From the NCBI GenBank assembly GCA_041392125.1, contig JAWKMR010000014.1, positions 1 through 38,810 of the forward strand: a stretch of 38,810 bases of DNA, written 5' to 3'. Every line of letters begins with the position of its first letter. The stretch's first letter is position 1. The stretch comes from Halomarinibacterium sp041392125. Its GTDB lineage: Bacteria; Bacteroidota; Bacteroidia; Flavobacteriales; Flavobacteriaceae. Below, one piece after another: positions 26,024-35,130 of this stretch. The translations under genes and the position numbers were made by a program. The notes below the pieces were generated by a model. That model ran no database searches and was not told the origin of the DNA. It was given only the letters and a program-made list of their open reading frames with translations.

Positions 26024-27102
26024 TTTGATATTAAATTCTGATATTTTGCGAACATCCTTTTGCAATTATAGTGCTCCATTACTTTTTTATAGGCGTTGGA
26101 AGCAATTTTATTTCTAATTGAATCCTTTGAAGATATTAAAATTAATTTGTTCAATAAATCCTCTTCATTTTTGGGTTCAAATAAAAGTGCATCCTCACCA
26201 TCATCTAAAATATTTACAATTCCGGGGATGTGTGTTGCAATAATGGGTAACTCAAAAGACATAGCCTGTAATATACTAGTACTCTGCGTTTCAGCAAGGG
26301 AAGAATGAACATATATAGTGGTTTTAGATAATAAAGTAATCACTTCGTCCTCTGTTATGTTTCCTAAAAAATTGACTTTATCTGTAATTGATAATTCTTC
26401 CGACATCGCTTTAACTTCGGCAAAGGTATCTCCCGAGCCCGCAATCCATAATTTACAATCTCTGGTTTGGCTAAAACGTTTAAAACCCTTCAGTAAAGTG
26501 CCATGATCTCGTAATTTATTCATCCTACTCACCATGGAGATATGTATAACATTAGATGCATCATTTACTTTTAAAGCTTTATTAAACCGTAGGGAATTAA
26601 CTCCATTTTCAATGATGCTAACCTTTTTATTGTGAAAAAAAAACTTTAATTTTTGTTTTATTTCTTCACTGTAGGTTTTTGACAAGTAAACAATTTTGGG
26701 TGAGAATTGTTGAATGAGTAAGGTATATACCCAATCTGATTTTGATTTAGCATAATTAGATTGATGTTCTATAGAAATAAATGAAACGGGATGAGTTAAT
26801 GCATACCACCATACCGGTAAAATTAGACTAGTACTATGCATTAGTATTACATTAGGCTGAATTTCAGTTAAATAGCGATGTACTTGTTTCCAAGAAGCAA
26901 AATCTAACCCTGCCTTTTTTTTTACTGAATATAAAGGAATTTCATCGGTTGCGCATTTTTGAATCAATCCTTTTGAAGGATTTTCAATACCATAGCCAAG
27001 CAGTAAATGGTTGTAGGTTGCATCAATATCTCCTTCTATTAATGAAAATGCCACGGAAGTATGCCCGCCAATTCCTGGGTACAAAATTTGTAGAATTTTC
27101 AT
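26020..27102 (-). CDS. Glycosyltransferase family 4 protein
   Basis: A 360-residue GT-B glycosyltransferase. The N-terminus MKILQILYPGIGGHTSVAFSL has the glycine turn of the acceptor domain; the C-terminal half shows IHISMVSRMNKLRDHGTLL, LWIAGSGDT, FLGNITEDEVI, VHSSLAETQSTSILQAMSF and ELPIIAT, matching the nucleotide-sugar site of the family. It is distinct from the paralogous pair on either side of the polymerase candidate. It follows the pyruvyl transferase gene by 8 bp and overlaps the next gene as ATGA. Specificity is unknown. Confidence 0.9.
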   Translation of the reverse strand: MKILQILYPGIGGHTSVAFSLIEGDIDATYNHLLLGYGIENPSKGLIQKCATDEIPLYSVKKKAGLDFASWKQVHRYLTEIQPNVILMHSTSLILPVWWYALTHPVSFISIEHQSNYAKSKSDWVYTLLIQQFSPKIVYLSKTYSEEIKQKLKFFFHNKKVSIIENGVNSLRFNKALKVNDASNVIHISMVSRMNKLRDHGTLLKGFKRFSQTRDCKLWIAGSGDTFAEVKAMSEELSITDKVNFLGNITEDEVITLLSKTTIYVHSSLAETQSTSILQAMSFELPIIATHIPGIVNILDDGEDALLFEPKNEEDLLNKLILISSKDSIRNKIASNAYKKVMEHYNCKRMFAKYQNLISK

Positions 27103-27110
27103 TATACGTA

Positions 27111-28082
27111 TTAGCCGTTAATAAATTCATGGCATTTCTCTTTCATAGCATTCGCCAACTTTATGTGGTTTCCTGAGTTCTTAGGTATTGTGTGTGTATC
27201 TAATCTTCCATTCCAGGGAAAATTTGCTGTAAAAGTGCCCGTACTGCTTTCAACGTCTACTCTATTAAACAAATCTAAAATACCATCAAATCTACAAGAA
27301 TCAACAAAGCTATCAAAGCCATTTACAAAGATTACAGGTGTATCCATTGCCAAACAAGGCAGAGCGCAATGAATTCTTGAAGAAATTACTAATTCTGCCT
27401 TAGCATAAGAATCTAGCAATTCTTTTGCCAATAAAAACTTTTCTTCATCGGTTTGTGTATTGGCAGGCAACACTTGTGTAGGAAATTTAGCCTTGGCAGA
27501 AAGCTCTTCCAACAGTAGTTTTGAAACGTGTTTTTTCCTTTTATTCAATGCAAATATTTCTCCCGATGCTATTCCTCTTAAAATCTTTTTGTAGGACGAG
27601 AATATTTTGTCACTAGTAGGATATCCATAGAGTGGATCTACCACATAAAAACCCTCTCTTTTAACTTGAGGGTCTTTTTTGTATGAATCTAACGTAAGTG
27701 TTAAACACCCTGAAAAATAAGCTTCAATCCCTTTTTCCTGTAGTAAAGTAACTGTAAATTTATCCCGACATCCTATAGGTTCATGTTTTTTTAAATAGGC
27801 TACTCCTTCCGGAGATAGCATATTCTTGCTTGCAGTATTGTTGATGTGAAATGAAATGAACAAGGGTTCTATGTCTTCCGAAGGAATCCAATTTTTGGTG
27901 TTATGAGTAAACCAACCATTTAAGATCATTTTCATTTTTTCTCCTCTGTAATCCGCAAGCTTTTCCCGGTTTACATAAGCATCTACTCTGGGCAAATATT
28001 GCGCTGCAGCAAGACTTTGAATATAATCTCCTACATTATAGGTGTTTTTATTCTCTTCATAGGTCAATAGGCCAAATTTCAT
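27111..28082 (-). CDS. Polysaccharide pyruvyl transferase family protein
   Basis: A 323-residue enzyme of the CsaB/WcaK family, which moves pyruvate from phosphoenolpyruvate onto a sugar as a ketal or acts in a related transfer. Visible motifs are NVGDYIQSLAAAQYL near the N-terminus, the IGCRDKFTVTLLQEKGI segment, YFSGCLTLTL, and the conserved SSRIHCALPCLAMDTPVIFV near residue 235. It sits between the flippase and a glycosyltransferase in the operon. Pyruvylation would add negative charge to the polymer, like the sulfotransferase nearby. The target sugar is unknown, and some members of the family have other roles. Confidence 0.9.
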   Translation of the reverse strand: MKFGLLTYEENKNTYNVGDYIQSLAAAQYLPRVDAYVNREKLADYRGEKMKMILNGWFTHNTKNWIPSEDIEPLFISFHINNTASKNMLSPEGVAYLKKHEPIGCRDKFTVTLLQEKGIEAYFSGCLTLTLDSYKKDPQVKREGFYVVDPLYGYPTSDKIFSSYKKILRGIASGEIFALNKRKKHVSKLLLEELSAKAKFPTQVLPANTQTDEEKFLLAKELLDSYAKAELVISSRIHCALPCLAMDTPVIFVNGFDSFVDSCRFDGILDLFNRVDVESSTGTFTANFPWNGRLDTHTIPKNSGNHIKLANAMKEKCHEFING

Positions 28083-28099
28083 GATACGCTAATCATTTA

Positions 28100-29548
28100 T
28101 TAATTGTTTTTATATAATCGCAATTTTTCAAAAAGGGCATTTCTGTTTTTCCAAACTTGTTGTAAAATAGAATAGTTTATCCACACTATTAATCCAATTC
28201 CTACTATACAACTTATACTAAACATGAGAATGTTATCTGTGAAATATGATAGGATGCTAATTAAAAGATAGAGGAATGCAAATTGAAAAAACAAATGGTT
28301 AGGGTTGTTTATTTTGAAATAGCGCTTGGCATGAATCATCCTTACAATAAATGTAACAAAATACCCCAGTGTTATAGCGATGGAAGCTCCATATAAATCT
28401 ATTTTTGGGATTAAAATTAGAGAGGCAACTAAAGTCGCTATTCCGCCTAACATGGTGCTCGTAAAAGCTCCTTTTGTACTTTTTGAACTCAAATAACCCG
28501 TCCCGTAAAAGCTTGACAATGAACTAAAAATAATCCCCAATAACAATATAGGTGTATATTTCCAAGCTTCAAAGAAATTCTTTTGTACAATAAATTTTAA
28601 AATTAATTTATTAAAAATTATGATGATAACCGATATGCTGAATAAAAACCTAACATAATAATTATAAACTTTGCTATAATACTCATCTCGGTTTTCCATA
28701 TCATAATTAATTATTGCCTTTTCTTGCCAAGCTAAATAAAAAATACCTGTAAATAATAATAAAAGTGTGGGTAATTTATAAGCAATAGCAAAAATACCGT
28801 TGGCAGAGACTCCTAAATATATCAATATTAAATACCTACTTAAAGAAGAAATGCTCCACCAACTTAACGAATTGGGTAATAAAGGGACAGAGTAAGAAAT
28901 AAGATTTCTGGAAAGTTTTTGTGAAAACAACCTATAGTTAAAGTAAATGTATAACCTCTTTTTTAAAAATAATAAAATTATAACACTAAGAGTTGCTAAT
29001 AGATAAGAGTATAGTAATGCTGCAATCTTGTCTTCATAATAGAACAGCCAAGTAATTGAAAGCAGAATATAAAAAAAACTAAAAATAACACCTGAATAAA
29101 TATACCATTTGGAATCTCTTAATCCTCTTATAAATTGTCTAAAAAAAGTAAAAACTGACTGTGTAATGACCAATAGAACTAAGAGCCATAAATATTCTAT
29201 GGCATAAAAAAAAGATAGTATTAATGCGATAAACAATAAAATAATATAGCAGATAAATAGTAATAAAAATGACGTAGAAAAAATAGATTGAATATGAGAG
29301 AAATTTGGGTTATCCAACAACCATCTAAATACAGCATCCGATAACTGAAGACTTGCCAACGGAACTAATATCCCTAAGGCGGTCAATACAAGGTCGTAAT
29401 ACCCCACTTCTTCTTTAGTTAAAAAGAAAGTGATTACAAAAACCATCAAAAAGCTTAGGGCTTTGGAAAGAAAATTACCTATCGTATAAATGATGGTTAA
29501 GTTAATGAGACTTGTATGTGGTTGGCTGTTCTTCAAAATTAACCCCAA
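28100..29548 (-). CDS. Wzx-type oligosaccharide flippase
   Basis: A 482-residue membrane protein with about 12-14 hydrophobic helices, expected to move the lipid-linked repeat unit across the inner membrane. The N-terminus IYTIGNFLSKALSFLMVFVI and the segment LTKEEVGYYDLVLTALGILVP are typical of polysaccharide transporters of the MOP superfamily; IFYLAWQEKAIINYD and GTGYLSSKSTKGAFTSTMLGG follow the same pattern. With a single flippase, the PglC-like initiator and a polymerase candidate, the locus fits the Wzx/Wzy route rather than an ABC transporter route. The gaps to its neighbours are 17 and 36 bp. Confidence 0.93.
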   Translation of the reverse strand: MGLILKNSQPHTSLINLTIIYTIGNFLSKALSFLMVFVITFFLTKEEVGYYDLVLTALGILVPLASLQLSDAVFRWLLDNPNFSHIQSIFSTSFLLLFICYIILLFIALILSFFYAIEYLWLLVLLVITQSVFTFFRQFIRGLRDSKWYIYSGVIFSFFYILLSITWLFYYEDKIAALLYSYLLATLSVIILLFLKKRLYIYFNYRLFSQKLSRNLISYSVPLLPNSLSWWSISSLSRYLILIYLGVSANGIFAIAYKLPTLLLLFTGIFYLAWQEKAIINYDMENRDEYYSKVYNYYVRFLFSISVIIIIFNKLILKFIVQKNFFEAWKYTPILLLGIIFSSLSSFYGTGYLSSKSTKGAFTSTMLGGIATLVASLILIPKIDLYGASIAITLGYFVTFIVRMIHAKRYFKINNPNHLFFQFAFLYLLISILSYFTDNILMFSISCIVGIGLIVWINYSILQQVWKNRNALFEKLRLYKNN

Positions 29549-29584
29549 TGAAATCGAAGCGTATCTTTATCTAGTAAATAAAAT

Positions 29585-30469
29585 TTATATGAAAGATTCT
29601 CTTTTAAAAATTTCCTCCAAGGCATCCTTAATCTCAATCGACATAAGGTTTTTAGCTTCTTTTTTCACAAAAACCTTTTTGAAAATAACATGTCTGAATT
29701 TAGTTGGGAGAAACTTCGGCAAAAGTGCTAATACCTTCATTTGCCGCCCCCAAAAAAGTAATTTACGATATTGAATATTGTATGACGAATTTGCCCATTT
29801 TAAATTTGTTGTAAAATTAACTTTAATATTTAAAAACTGTTCCAATTGAACGTTAAGATTTTCCGGATTTGAAATTAATTCTTCAAATTTTAAAACTAAA
29901 ACATCATCAAATAAAGTCTGAAACCTAGCCACTGCATCATTATACAAACTAATTCCTAAATAACTGTGCCAAGGCAACCTTCCTTGGTGGTATAATTCTA
30001 TTTCTGAAGCAACAAGGGTATTAAAATCTTTTAATTGTTTTCCTAAACCTAAATCCATCCTGTAGTGAGAAACCATCCTATCGATAGGATTACGGAGTAT
30101 AATGATGATTTTGGAATTCGGATTATATTCTTTTATCATTTTAGCACTTTCTGGATTATGAAGATAAATAGGGCTTGCCTCCATAAGATACTTTTGATAG
30201 GGTTGTGATTCAGAAAAAAGTTTTTTATAATCTTCATTGCTAGTTACATGGGCAAAATGTAGATACGCTGGAAATGTTTTTTTAAAATATTGCTCTAATG
30301 AAAAAAAAGGCTGGGGGGCATATAAATTAGAGGGTAAGGATTTTGAGAAAAAATTGGTTTCCTTAATGGGGGAAGCATAAATATTGATATGAGTCGACAA
30401 ACCCTTATAAAATGTTGTCGTACCTGCCCTCATGGCTCCTACAATAAAAAGGTTAGGCTTTGTATCCAT
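29585..30469 (-). CDS. Sulfotransferase (PAPS-dependent)
   Basis: A 294-residue cytoplasmic sulfotransferase. The 5'-phosphosulfate loop is FIVGAMRAGTTTFY (residues 8-21), and IKETNFF (35-41) contains the Lys that in heparan N-deacetylase/sulfotransferase relatives acts in catalysis. The 3'-phosphate motif is IILRNPIDRMVSHYR (residues 123-137, Arg126 and Ser134). It would transfer sulfate from PAPS to a hydroxyl or amino group of a sugar. PAPS can come from the cysC/cysD/cysN operon only about 1.9 kb away, and PAP would be removed by CysQ. It overlaps the GT2 gene by 17 bp and so is clearly part of the polysaccharide operon. The acceptor is not known. Confidence 0.9.
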   Translation of the reverse strand: MDTKPNLFIVGAMRAGTTTFYKGLSTHINIYASPIKETNFFSKSLPSNLYAPQPFFSLEQYFKKTFPAYLHFAHVTSNEDYKKLFSESQPYQKYLMEASPIYLHNPESAKMIKEYNPNSKIIIILRNPIDRMVSHYRMDLGLGKQLKDFNTLVASEIELYHQGRLPWHSYLGISLYNDAVARFQTLFDDVLVLKFEELISNPENLNVQLEQFLNIKVNFTTNLKWANSSYNIQYRKLLFWGRQMKVLALLPKFLPTKFRHVIFKKVFVKKEAKNLMSIEIKDALEEIFKRESFI

Positions 30470-31379
30470 AACGGCGTATTTTCTTCAAAAAAGTGTAACC
30501 ATTAAATGGCAGCTTACTTAAGATGATAAGTGTAAATCGAAACCACGGTTTTAATAATGAACGGGAAGCTTGTATGATGGATTTTTTTTCATTGATGGAA
30601 TAACTGGAAGAATATTTAATAAAAGTGAGCAAAATAAACTTATTCGCATACAGTAATAACCAATATTTATTGGTTTTAGAACTTGTATTCTTGAGCGTTT
30701 TAAGGGTTTCGAGATAGATTAGAAAATTCTTTGAATCATAATTACGACCTTCTTTTCGGTCTTTTCGATAAAAAGAAAGATTTTTATTAATGTAAACTAT
30801 AAGTTTATTGTTGCAAATTCTCAACCATAAATCATGATCCTCGTGAAGCTCCTGTTTTTCATGAAACATTCCTATTTCTTCAAGAAGGGTTTTACTAATA
30901 ACAGCACAGGAAGAATTGATAGGCGGTAATAAGTAATGACCCATGAACTCGTAATAGTTTACTAATCCCAATACACCTTCGTTGGGAAGAAAAGTGTTTT
31001 CATATCGCACTTCCTTGTTCTCATAAACTGTCGTCCTTCCTGTAGCAAATATTTTTTGGTTTGGAAATTGTTCCATCGCCAAAGAGACTTCCTTTAAAAA
31101 ATCGGGAGCCCACCAGTCATCAGCATCCAAAAAGGCTATCCAAGAATATTTTGCGACTTTTATCCCTCTGTTACGGGCTATAGAAACACCGGAATGTTGT
31201 ATCTGTAACAATCGAATTCGGGAGTCTTGAAGTGCTTCAATTCTTTTTACTGAATTATCTGTACTACCATCGTTTACAATAATTACTTCAAACGCATCCA
31301 TGGTCTGCTCAAGAACCGACCGGAGGGTTTTTTCAATAAATTCTTCTTTGTTATAAAGTGGAATGACAACAGAAATCAA
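30453..31379 (-). CDS. Glycosyltransferase family 2 protein
   Basis: A 308-residue GT-A glycosyltransferase, the first gene of the polysaccharide operon. It has ISVVIPLYNKEEFIEKTL at the N-terminus, IIVNDGSTDNS, the ARNRGI segment and the metal-binding FLDADDWW. The C-terminus has hydrophobic, basic helices that may associate with the membrane. No ATG is available: a TTG at 31379 gives the usual N-terminus (M)ISVVIP, and a stop lies five codons upstream (31392-31394). A good -7 box (TACTTTTG, 31413-31420) lies 34 bp upstream. The unusual start and the facing gene are discussed as a finding. Confidence 0.9.
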   Translation of the reverse strand: MISVVIPLYNKEEFIEKTLRSVLEQTMDAFEVIIVNDGSTDNSVKRIEALQDSRIRLLQIQHSGVSIARNRGIKVAKYSWIAFLDADDWWAPDFLKEVSLAMEQFPNQKIFATGRTTVYENKEVRYENTFLPNEGVLGLVNYYEFMGHYLLPPINSSCAVISKTLLEEIGMFHEKQELHEDHDLWLRICNNKLIVYINKNLSFYRKDRKEGRNYDSKNFLIYLETLKTLKNTSSKTNKYWLLLYANKFILLTFIKYSSSYSINEKKSIIQASRSLLKPWFRFTLIILSKLPFNGYTFLKKIRRYGYKA

Positions 31380-31390
31380 TACAGTTGATT
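31374..31390. repeat. Inverted repeat at the junction of the two facing genes
   Basis: AATCAA (31374-31379) and TTGATT (31385-31390) are perfect complements around TACAG. Both facing reading frames begin with TTG within or at the edge of this short repeat. Confidence 0.6.
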
Positions 31391-32357
31391 GTTAAATATT
31401 TTTGAGCTAAAACAAAAGTACAATAATTTGGTACATCGCTGGAATGATAAAAGTGCTGAAAAATTTTCAAAAGGGCTAGCAAATAACTTTATTTGCTTTA
31501 AAATAGCTACGTTGAAATATTATATTTTAAGTAGATTAACAAGGGTTTTATTAGGAAAACTTCGCAAATACCATCAAGGAGACAATCAATTATTGATTTT
31601 TTCCCAAGATTATATTGGCGAAGAGGTTGTTTCTTTTGGAGCATACGAAAAGTATGAAATTGAAATTATAAAAAAAGCGCTCCCTTTTGATTTTTCAAAT
31701 CATACTGCATTAGATATAGGTGCAAATATTGGAACACATGCGCTACCTCTCTCTCGAATATTTAAAAAAGTGATTTGCTTCGAGCCTCACCCATTCCTTT
31801 TTGAAGTGCTCAAAATAAACACGCGAGGAAAAGGAGCTTTTGAATATCATAAGGTGGGTTTGTACAGTGAAAATAGAACGGCATCTTTGGTTGTCCCCAA
31901 AAATAATCTTGGTGGAGGTACTCTATCTTTTGAAGGAAAAGGAGACTATACCGTTGAATTAAAAAAAGGGGACAACATCATTAAAGAGCCTTTTGCCTTT
32001 GCAAAAATAGATGTCGAAGGACAAGAAGCACAAGTAGTAAGCGGAATGGAAGAATTAATAGCAAAATATAAACCCATTATTTGTTTTGAATTTATTCATA
32101 AAGATCCGGAAAGTCTGAGTATTTTTAAAGTTTTAGAAAAACTGGGATACCAAAATTTTTATATACCCCACTCGAAAAGCTTATTGCCTTCAGCAAAAAG
32201 AAACCGTTTTTTTATTGATTTCTTAGATGGATTAATTTTTAAGAAAACTTTTCAACTTAAAACGTTAAGAAGCTTTACAAAAAATTATTATCCTCTTATT
32301 TTTTGTGACCGGGAAGATTCGGCATTTCGAATCAAAAAAGAAGTTATCCAAAAATAG
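31389..32357 (+). CDS. FkbM-family methyltransferase
   Basis: A SAM-dependent methyltransferase of up to 322 residues, encoded opposite to its neighbours. Motif I is ALDIGANIGTHALPLSR (near residue 107) and VICFEPHPFLFEVL carries the acidic ribose-binding residue; AKIDVEGQEAQVVSGMEE and IICFEFIH are typical of FkbM domains. No ATG exists in frame before the catalytic core: the frame opens right after a stop (31386-31388) with TTG at 31389, so the gene either uses TTG or has lost its 5' end. It may O-methylate a sugar or a lipid-linked intermediate. Its stop is 8 bp from the convergent cysN stop. Confidence 0.8.
   Translation: MLNIFELKQKYNNLVHRWNDKSAEKFSKGLANNFICFKIATLKYYILSRLTRVLLGKLRKYHQGDNQLLIFSQDYIGEEVVSFGAYEKYEIEIIKKALPFDFSNHTALDIGANIGTHALPLSRIFKKVICFEPHPFLFEVLKINTRGKGAFEYHKVGLYSENRTASLVVPKNNLGGGTLSFEGKGDYTVELKKGDNIIKEPFAFAKIDVEGQEAQVVSGMEELIAKYKPIICFEFIHKDPESLSIFKVLEKLGYQNFYIPHSKSLLPSAKRNRFFIDFLDGLIFKKTFQLKTLRSFTKNYYPLIFCDREDSAFRIKKEVIQK
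31413..31420 (-). promoter_or_regulatory. Bacteroidota-type -7 box (TACTTTTG) for the polysaccharide operon
   Basis: A perfect TAnnTTTG match on the - strand, giving a leader of about 25-30 bases before the GT2 start at 31379. It lies inside the 5' end of the facing methyltransferase frame. The -33 element is not convincing. Confidence 0.45.
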
Positions 32358-32365
32358 AAATCTTA

Positions 32366-33622
32366 CTATAATATCATCCCTGCCGCTACCGTTTCATGAG
32401 TAGCATCATCAATAAGTACAAAACTTCCGGTAATCCGATTATCACGATATTCATCAATCATCAAAGGGCGTGTAGTACGTACTTTTATTCGAGCAATATC
32501 ATTCATTTTCAGATCTTTATCCTCTTCATTCCTGTTATAAGTATTAATGTCGATTTTATACGTTATCTCATTAATCATCGCCTTTTGTTCGTTTGAAGTA
32601 TGCAAAATAGTATATTTTGCTCTGGCTCTGGCAGGCTGATTGTTTAACCAGCAAAGCATGGCATCAAATTCCTGTATGGGTTCCGGTTGATTGTTAGTTT
32701 TAACAATCATATCGCCTCTGCTAATATCAATATCATCTTCCAAAGTCATAGAAATAGACATGGGAGCATAGGCTTCTTCCAGCGAGCCATCAAAAGTATC
32801 AATAGTTTTCACTTTGGAAGTAAATCCCGAAGGCAAAACAGTGACATCGTCTCCGGGTCTAAAAATCCCGCTGGCAACTCTTCCGGCATAGCCTCTATAA
32901 TCTATAAACCCCTCCCGTTGCGGACGCAATACCGTTTGCACAGGAAAACGAGCATCAATTTTATTGAGGTCACTACTTATATGAATATGCTCTAAGGTAT
33001 GTAAAAGCGGAGCGCCCTGAAACCAAGGCATATGTTCGCTTCGGTTTACCACATTATCCCCATTTAAGGCACTAATAGGCAAAAACCGAATGTCTTTTAC
33101 ATACAATTTTGAAGAAAATTCTTCAAATTGCGAAATGATATCCTCATATACTTTTTCAGAATAATTCACCAAATCCATTTTGTTAACACACACAATTACA
33201 TGAGGAATCTGAAGCAAAGAAGCGATAAAAGTGTGTCTTTTAGTTTGTTCAATTACCCCATTTCTGGCATCAATTAAAATGAGTGCTGCATTGGCCGTAG
33301 AAGCTCCCGTAACCATATTTCGGGTGTATTGAATATGTCCCGGAGTGTCAGCAATAATGAATTTTCTCTTGGGAGTGGTAAAATACCGATAAGCTACATC
33401 TATAGTTATCCCTTGCTCACGTTCATCCTTTAATCCATCGGTAAACAGCGCCAAATCTACTCCCTCATGACCTTTTCGTTTACTGGTGTTAGAAACGGCT
33501 TCCAATTGATCTTCAAAAATTGATTTTGAATCGTATAAAAGTCGCCCGATGAGTGTACTTTTTCCATCATCCACACTTCCTGCTGTGGTAAATCGTAATA
33601 ACTGATTGGTATCTAATTGCAT
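32366..33622 (-). CDS. cysN: Sulfate adenylyltransferase subunit 1 (GTPase subunit)
   Basis: A 418-residue EF-Tu-like GTPase that drives ATP sulfurylase with CysD (ATP + sulfate to APS). The G1 loop is AGSVDDGKST, followed by the switch region EREQGITIDVAYRYF, G3 DTPGH, G4 NKMD and G5-like SALNGDN. Beta-barrel domains 2 and 3 follow, with the YAGRVASGIFRPGDDV segment. The start is MQLDTNQLLRFTTAGSV at 33622, 10 bp after the cysD stop; the longer frame adds 22 residues that lie in the cysD end. There is no C-terminal APS kinase fusion (a separate cysC is present). It is the last gene of the operon. Confidence 0.96.
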   Translation of the reverse strand: MQLDTNQLLRFTTAGSVDDGKSTLIGRLLYDSKSIFEDQLEAVSNTSKRKGHEGVDLALFTDGLKDEREQGITIDVAYRYFTTPKRKFIIADTPGHIQYTRNMVTGASTANAALILIDARNGVIEQTKRHTFIASLLQIPHVIVCVNKMDLVNYSEKVYEDIISQFEEFSSKLYVKDIRFLPISALNGDNVVNRSEHMPWFQGAPLLHTLEHIHISSDLNKIDARFPVQTVLRPQREGFIDYRGYAGRVASGIFRPGDDVTVLPSGFTSKVKTIDTFDGSLEEAYAPMSISMTLEDDIDISRGDMIVKTNNQPEPIQEFDAMLCWLNNQPARARAKYTILHTSNEQKAMINEITYKIDINTYNRNEEDKDLKMNDIARIKVRTTRPLMIDEYRDNRITGSFVLIDDATHETVAAGMIL

Positions 33623-33632
33623 TGTTTTAATT

Positions 33633-34538
33633 TTAAAAATATCCTTGGCGTTTTCGATCTTCCATAGAGGTTTCACTTCGCTTATCATCGCTCCGGTTGC
33701 CGCGCTCTGTTTGTTTCATCGCCGAAACCTCCATCACAATTTTTTCCAGTGTATCTGCGTCACTTTCTATACCCCCGGTAATGGTAATATCGCCCAGCGT
33801 ACGGAAACGGATTTTCTTTTTATGGACAGCTTCCCCTTCTTCTAATTTCAAATATTCAGAAACAGGAATCCAAGAATTGTTACGCCAAACTACTTCTCTA
33901 TCGTGAGCAAAATACAAACTTGGAATGGCAATGTTTTCTCGCAAAATATAATTCCAAACATCCATTTCGGTCCAATTACTTATAGGAAAGGCTCTAAAAT
34001 GTTCTCCCTCAAAATGTTTTCCGTTTAAAATATTCCATAACTCGGGGCGCTGATTTTTAGGATCCCACTGACCAAAATCGTCACGATGCGAGAAAAAACG
34101 TTCTTTGGCACGTGCTTTTTCTTCGTCTCGTCTTCCCCCACCAATAGCGCAATCTATTTTATTGTCTTCAATAGCGTCTAAAAGAGTGGTTATTTGTAGT
34201 GCATTCCGTGTTGCATTTTTACCTCGTTCTTCGGCTACTCTGCCTTTGTCTATAGATTCTTGTACAGAACCTACAATAAGTTGTACTCCAAATTCTTGTA
34301 TCAATTGATCTCTAAACTGAATGGTTTCCGGAAAATTATGCCCCGTATCCACATGCATCAACGCAAAAGGGATTTTGGCCGGAAAAAATGCTTTTTTTGC
34401 TAAATGTGTTACTACGATAGAATCTTTTCCTCCTGAAAAAAGAATCACGGGATTTTGAAACTGTGCCCATACTTCTCGCAGAATGTATATGGCTTCCGAT
34501 TCTAACTCGTCTAAATAATTTAAATAATACTTACTCAT
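33633..34538 (-). CDS. cysD: Sulfate adenylyltransferase subunit 2
   Basis: A 301-residue PP-loop ATP sulfurylase catalytic subunit. The PP-loop is FSGGKDSIV (Ser35 to Ser40), followed by MHVDTGHNFPET, the GGGRRDEEKARAKERFFSHR block and HFRAFPISNWTEMDVW, all characteristic of CysD. The C-terminus (GIESDADTLEKIVMEVSA, then a basic RKRQGYF tail) is also as in the family and contacts CysN. It overlaps the cysC gene by 8 bp and precedes cysN by 10 bp. It makes APS for the CysC kinase. Confidence 0.97.
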   Translation of the reverse strand: MSKYYLNYLDELESEAIYILREVWAQFQNPVILFSGGKDSIVVTHLAKKAFFPAKIPFALMHVDTGHNFPETIQFRDQLIQEFGVQLIVGSVQESIDKGRVAEERGKNATRNALQITTLLDAIEDNKIDCAIGGGRRDEEKARAKERFFSHRDDFGQWDPKNQRPELWNILNGKHFEGEHFRAFPISNWTEMDVWNYILRENIAIPSLYFAHDREVVWRNNSWIPVSEYLKLEEGEAVHKKKIRFRTLGDITITGGIESDADTLEKIVMEVSAMKQTERGNRSDDKRSETSMEDRKRQGYF

Positions 34539-35130
34539 GCTTCAAATGTAATTTATTCGCAATGGCTTTAAAAATGATAGCTACAGAATCTTCTACTGAA
34601 GTTTTTGTGGTATCTATTTCAATATCAGGATTTGTAGGCGCTTCATACGGAGCACTTACACCCGTAAAATCTTTTATCTCTCCTGCACGGGCTTTGGCAT
34701 AGAGTCCTTTTACATCTCGCTTTTCACATGCTTCAATAGGGGTGTTTACAAACACTTCTATAAAATTTTCTTCTTTTACAATATGTTTTACTTGCTCACG
34801 GTCTTTTCGGTAAGGAGATACAAAAGCAGAAAGTACAATAAGCCCGGCATCTATCATTAAATGGGCAACTTCGGCGATACGGCGAATGTTTTCAGTTCTG
34901 TCTTCAGCAGAAAATGATAAATTCTTATTTAAGCCGGACCGAATATTGTCTCCATCTAAAATATAAGTGTGAAAGCCCTTTTCAACTAATGTTTGCTCTA
35001 AGGCATTGGCTAGGGTAGATTTGCCCGAACCCGATAATCCCGTAAACCAAACAAGAAATGATGCATGCTTTTTTTGAAGATTTCGGTCTTTTTTAGCTAT
35101 CTGAAAATGGTGTGGGACAATATTACTCAT
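34531..35130 (-). CDS. cysC: Adenylylsulfate kinase
   Basis: A 199-residue APS kinase (APS + ATP to PAPS). It starts at MSNIVPHHF (35130), which overlaps the stop of the DUF2061 gene by 8 bp; the longer frame to 35175 lies inside that gene. The P-loop is GLSGSGKST (residues 31-39), then DGDNIRSGLNKNL, SAEDRTENIRRIAEVAHL, SAFVSPYRKDRE, GLYAKARAGEIKDFTGVSAPYE and the DTTKTS end. All residues expected for APS binding appear present. Without a PAPS reductase in the window, the PAPS made here is probably used for sulfation. Confidence 0.97.
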   Translation of the reverse strand: MSNIVPHHFQIAKKDRNLQKKHASFLVWFTGLSGSGKSTLANALEQTLVEKGFHTYILDGDNIRSGLNKNLSFSAEDRTENIRRIAEVAHLMIDAGLIVLSAFVSPYRKDREQVKHIVKEENFIEVFVNTPIEACEKRDVKGLYAKARAGEIKDFTGVSAPYEAPTNPDIEIDTTKTSVEDSVAIIFKAIANKLHLKHE

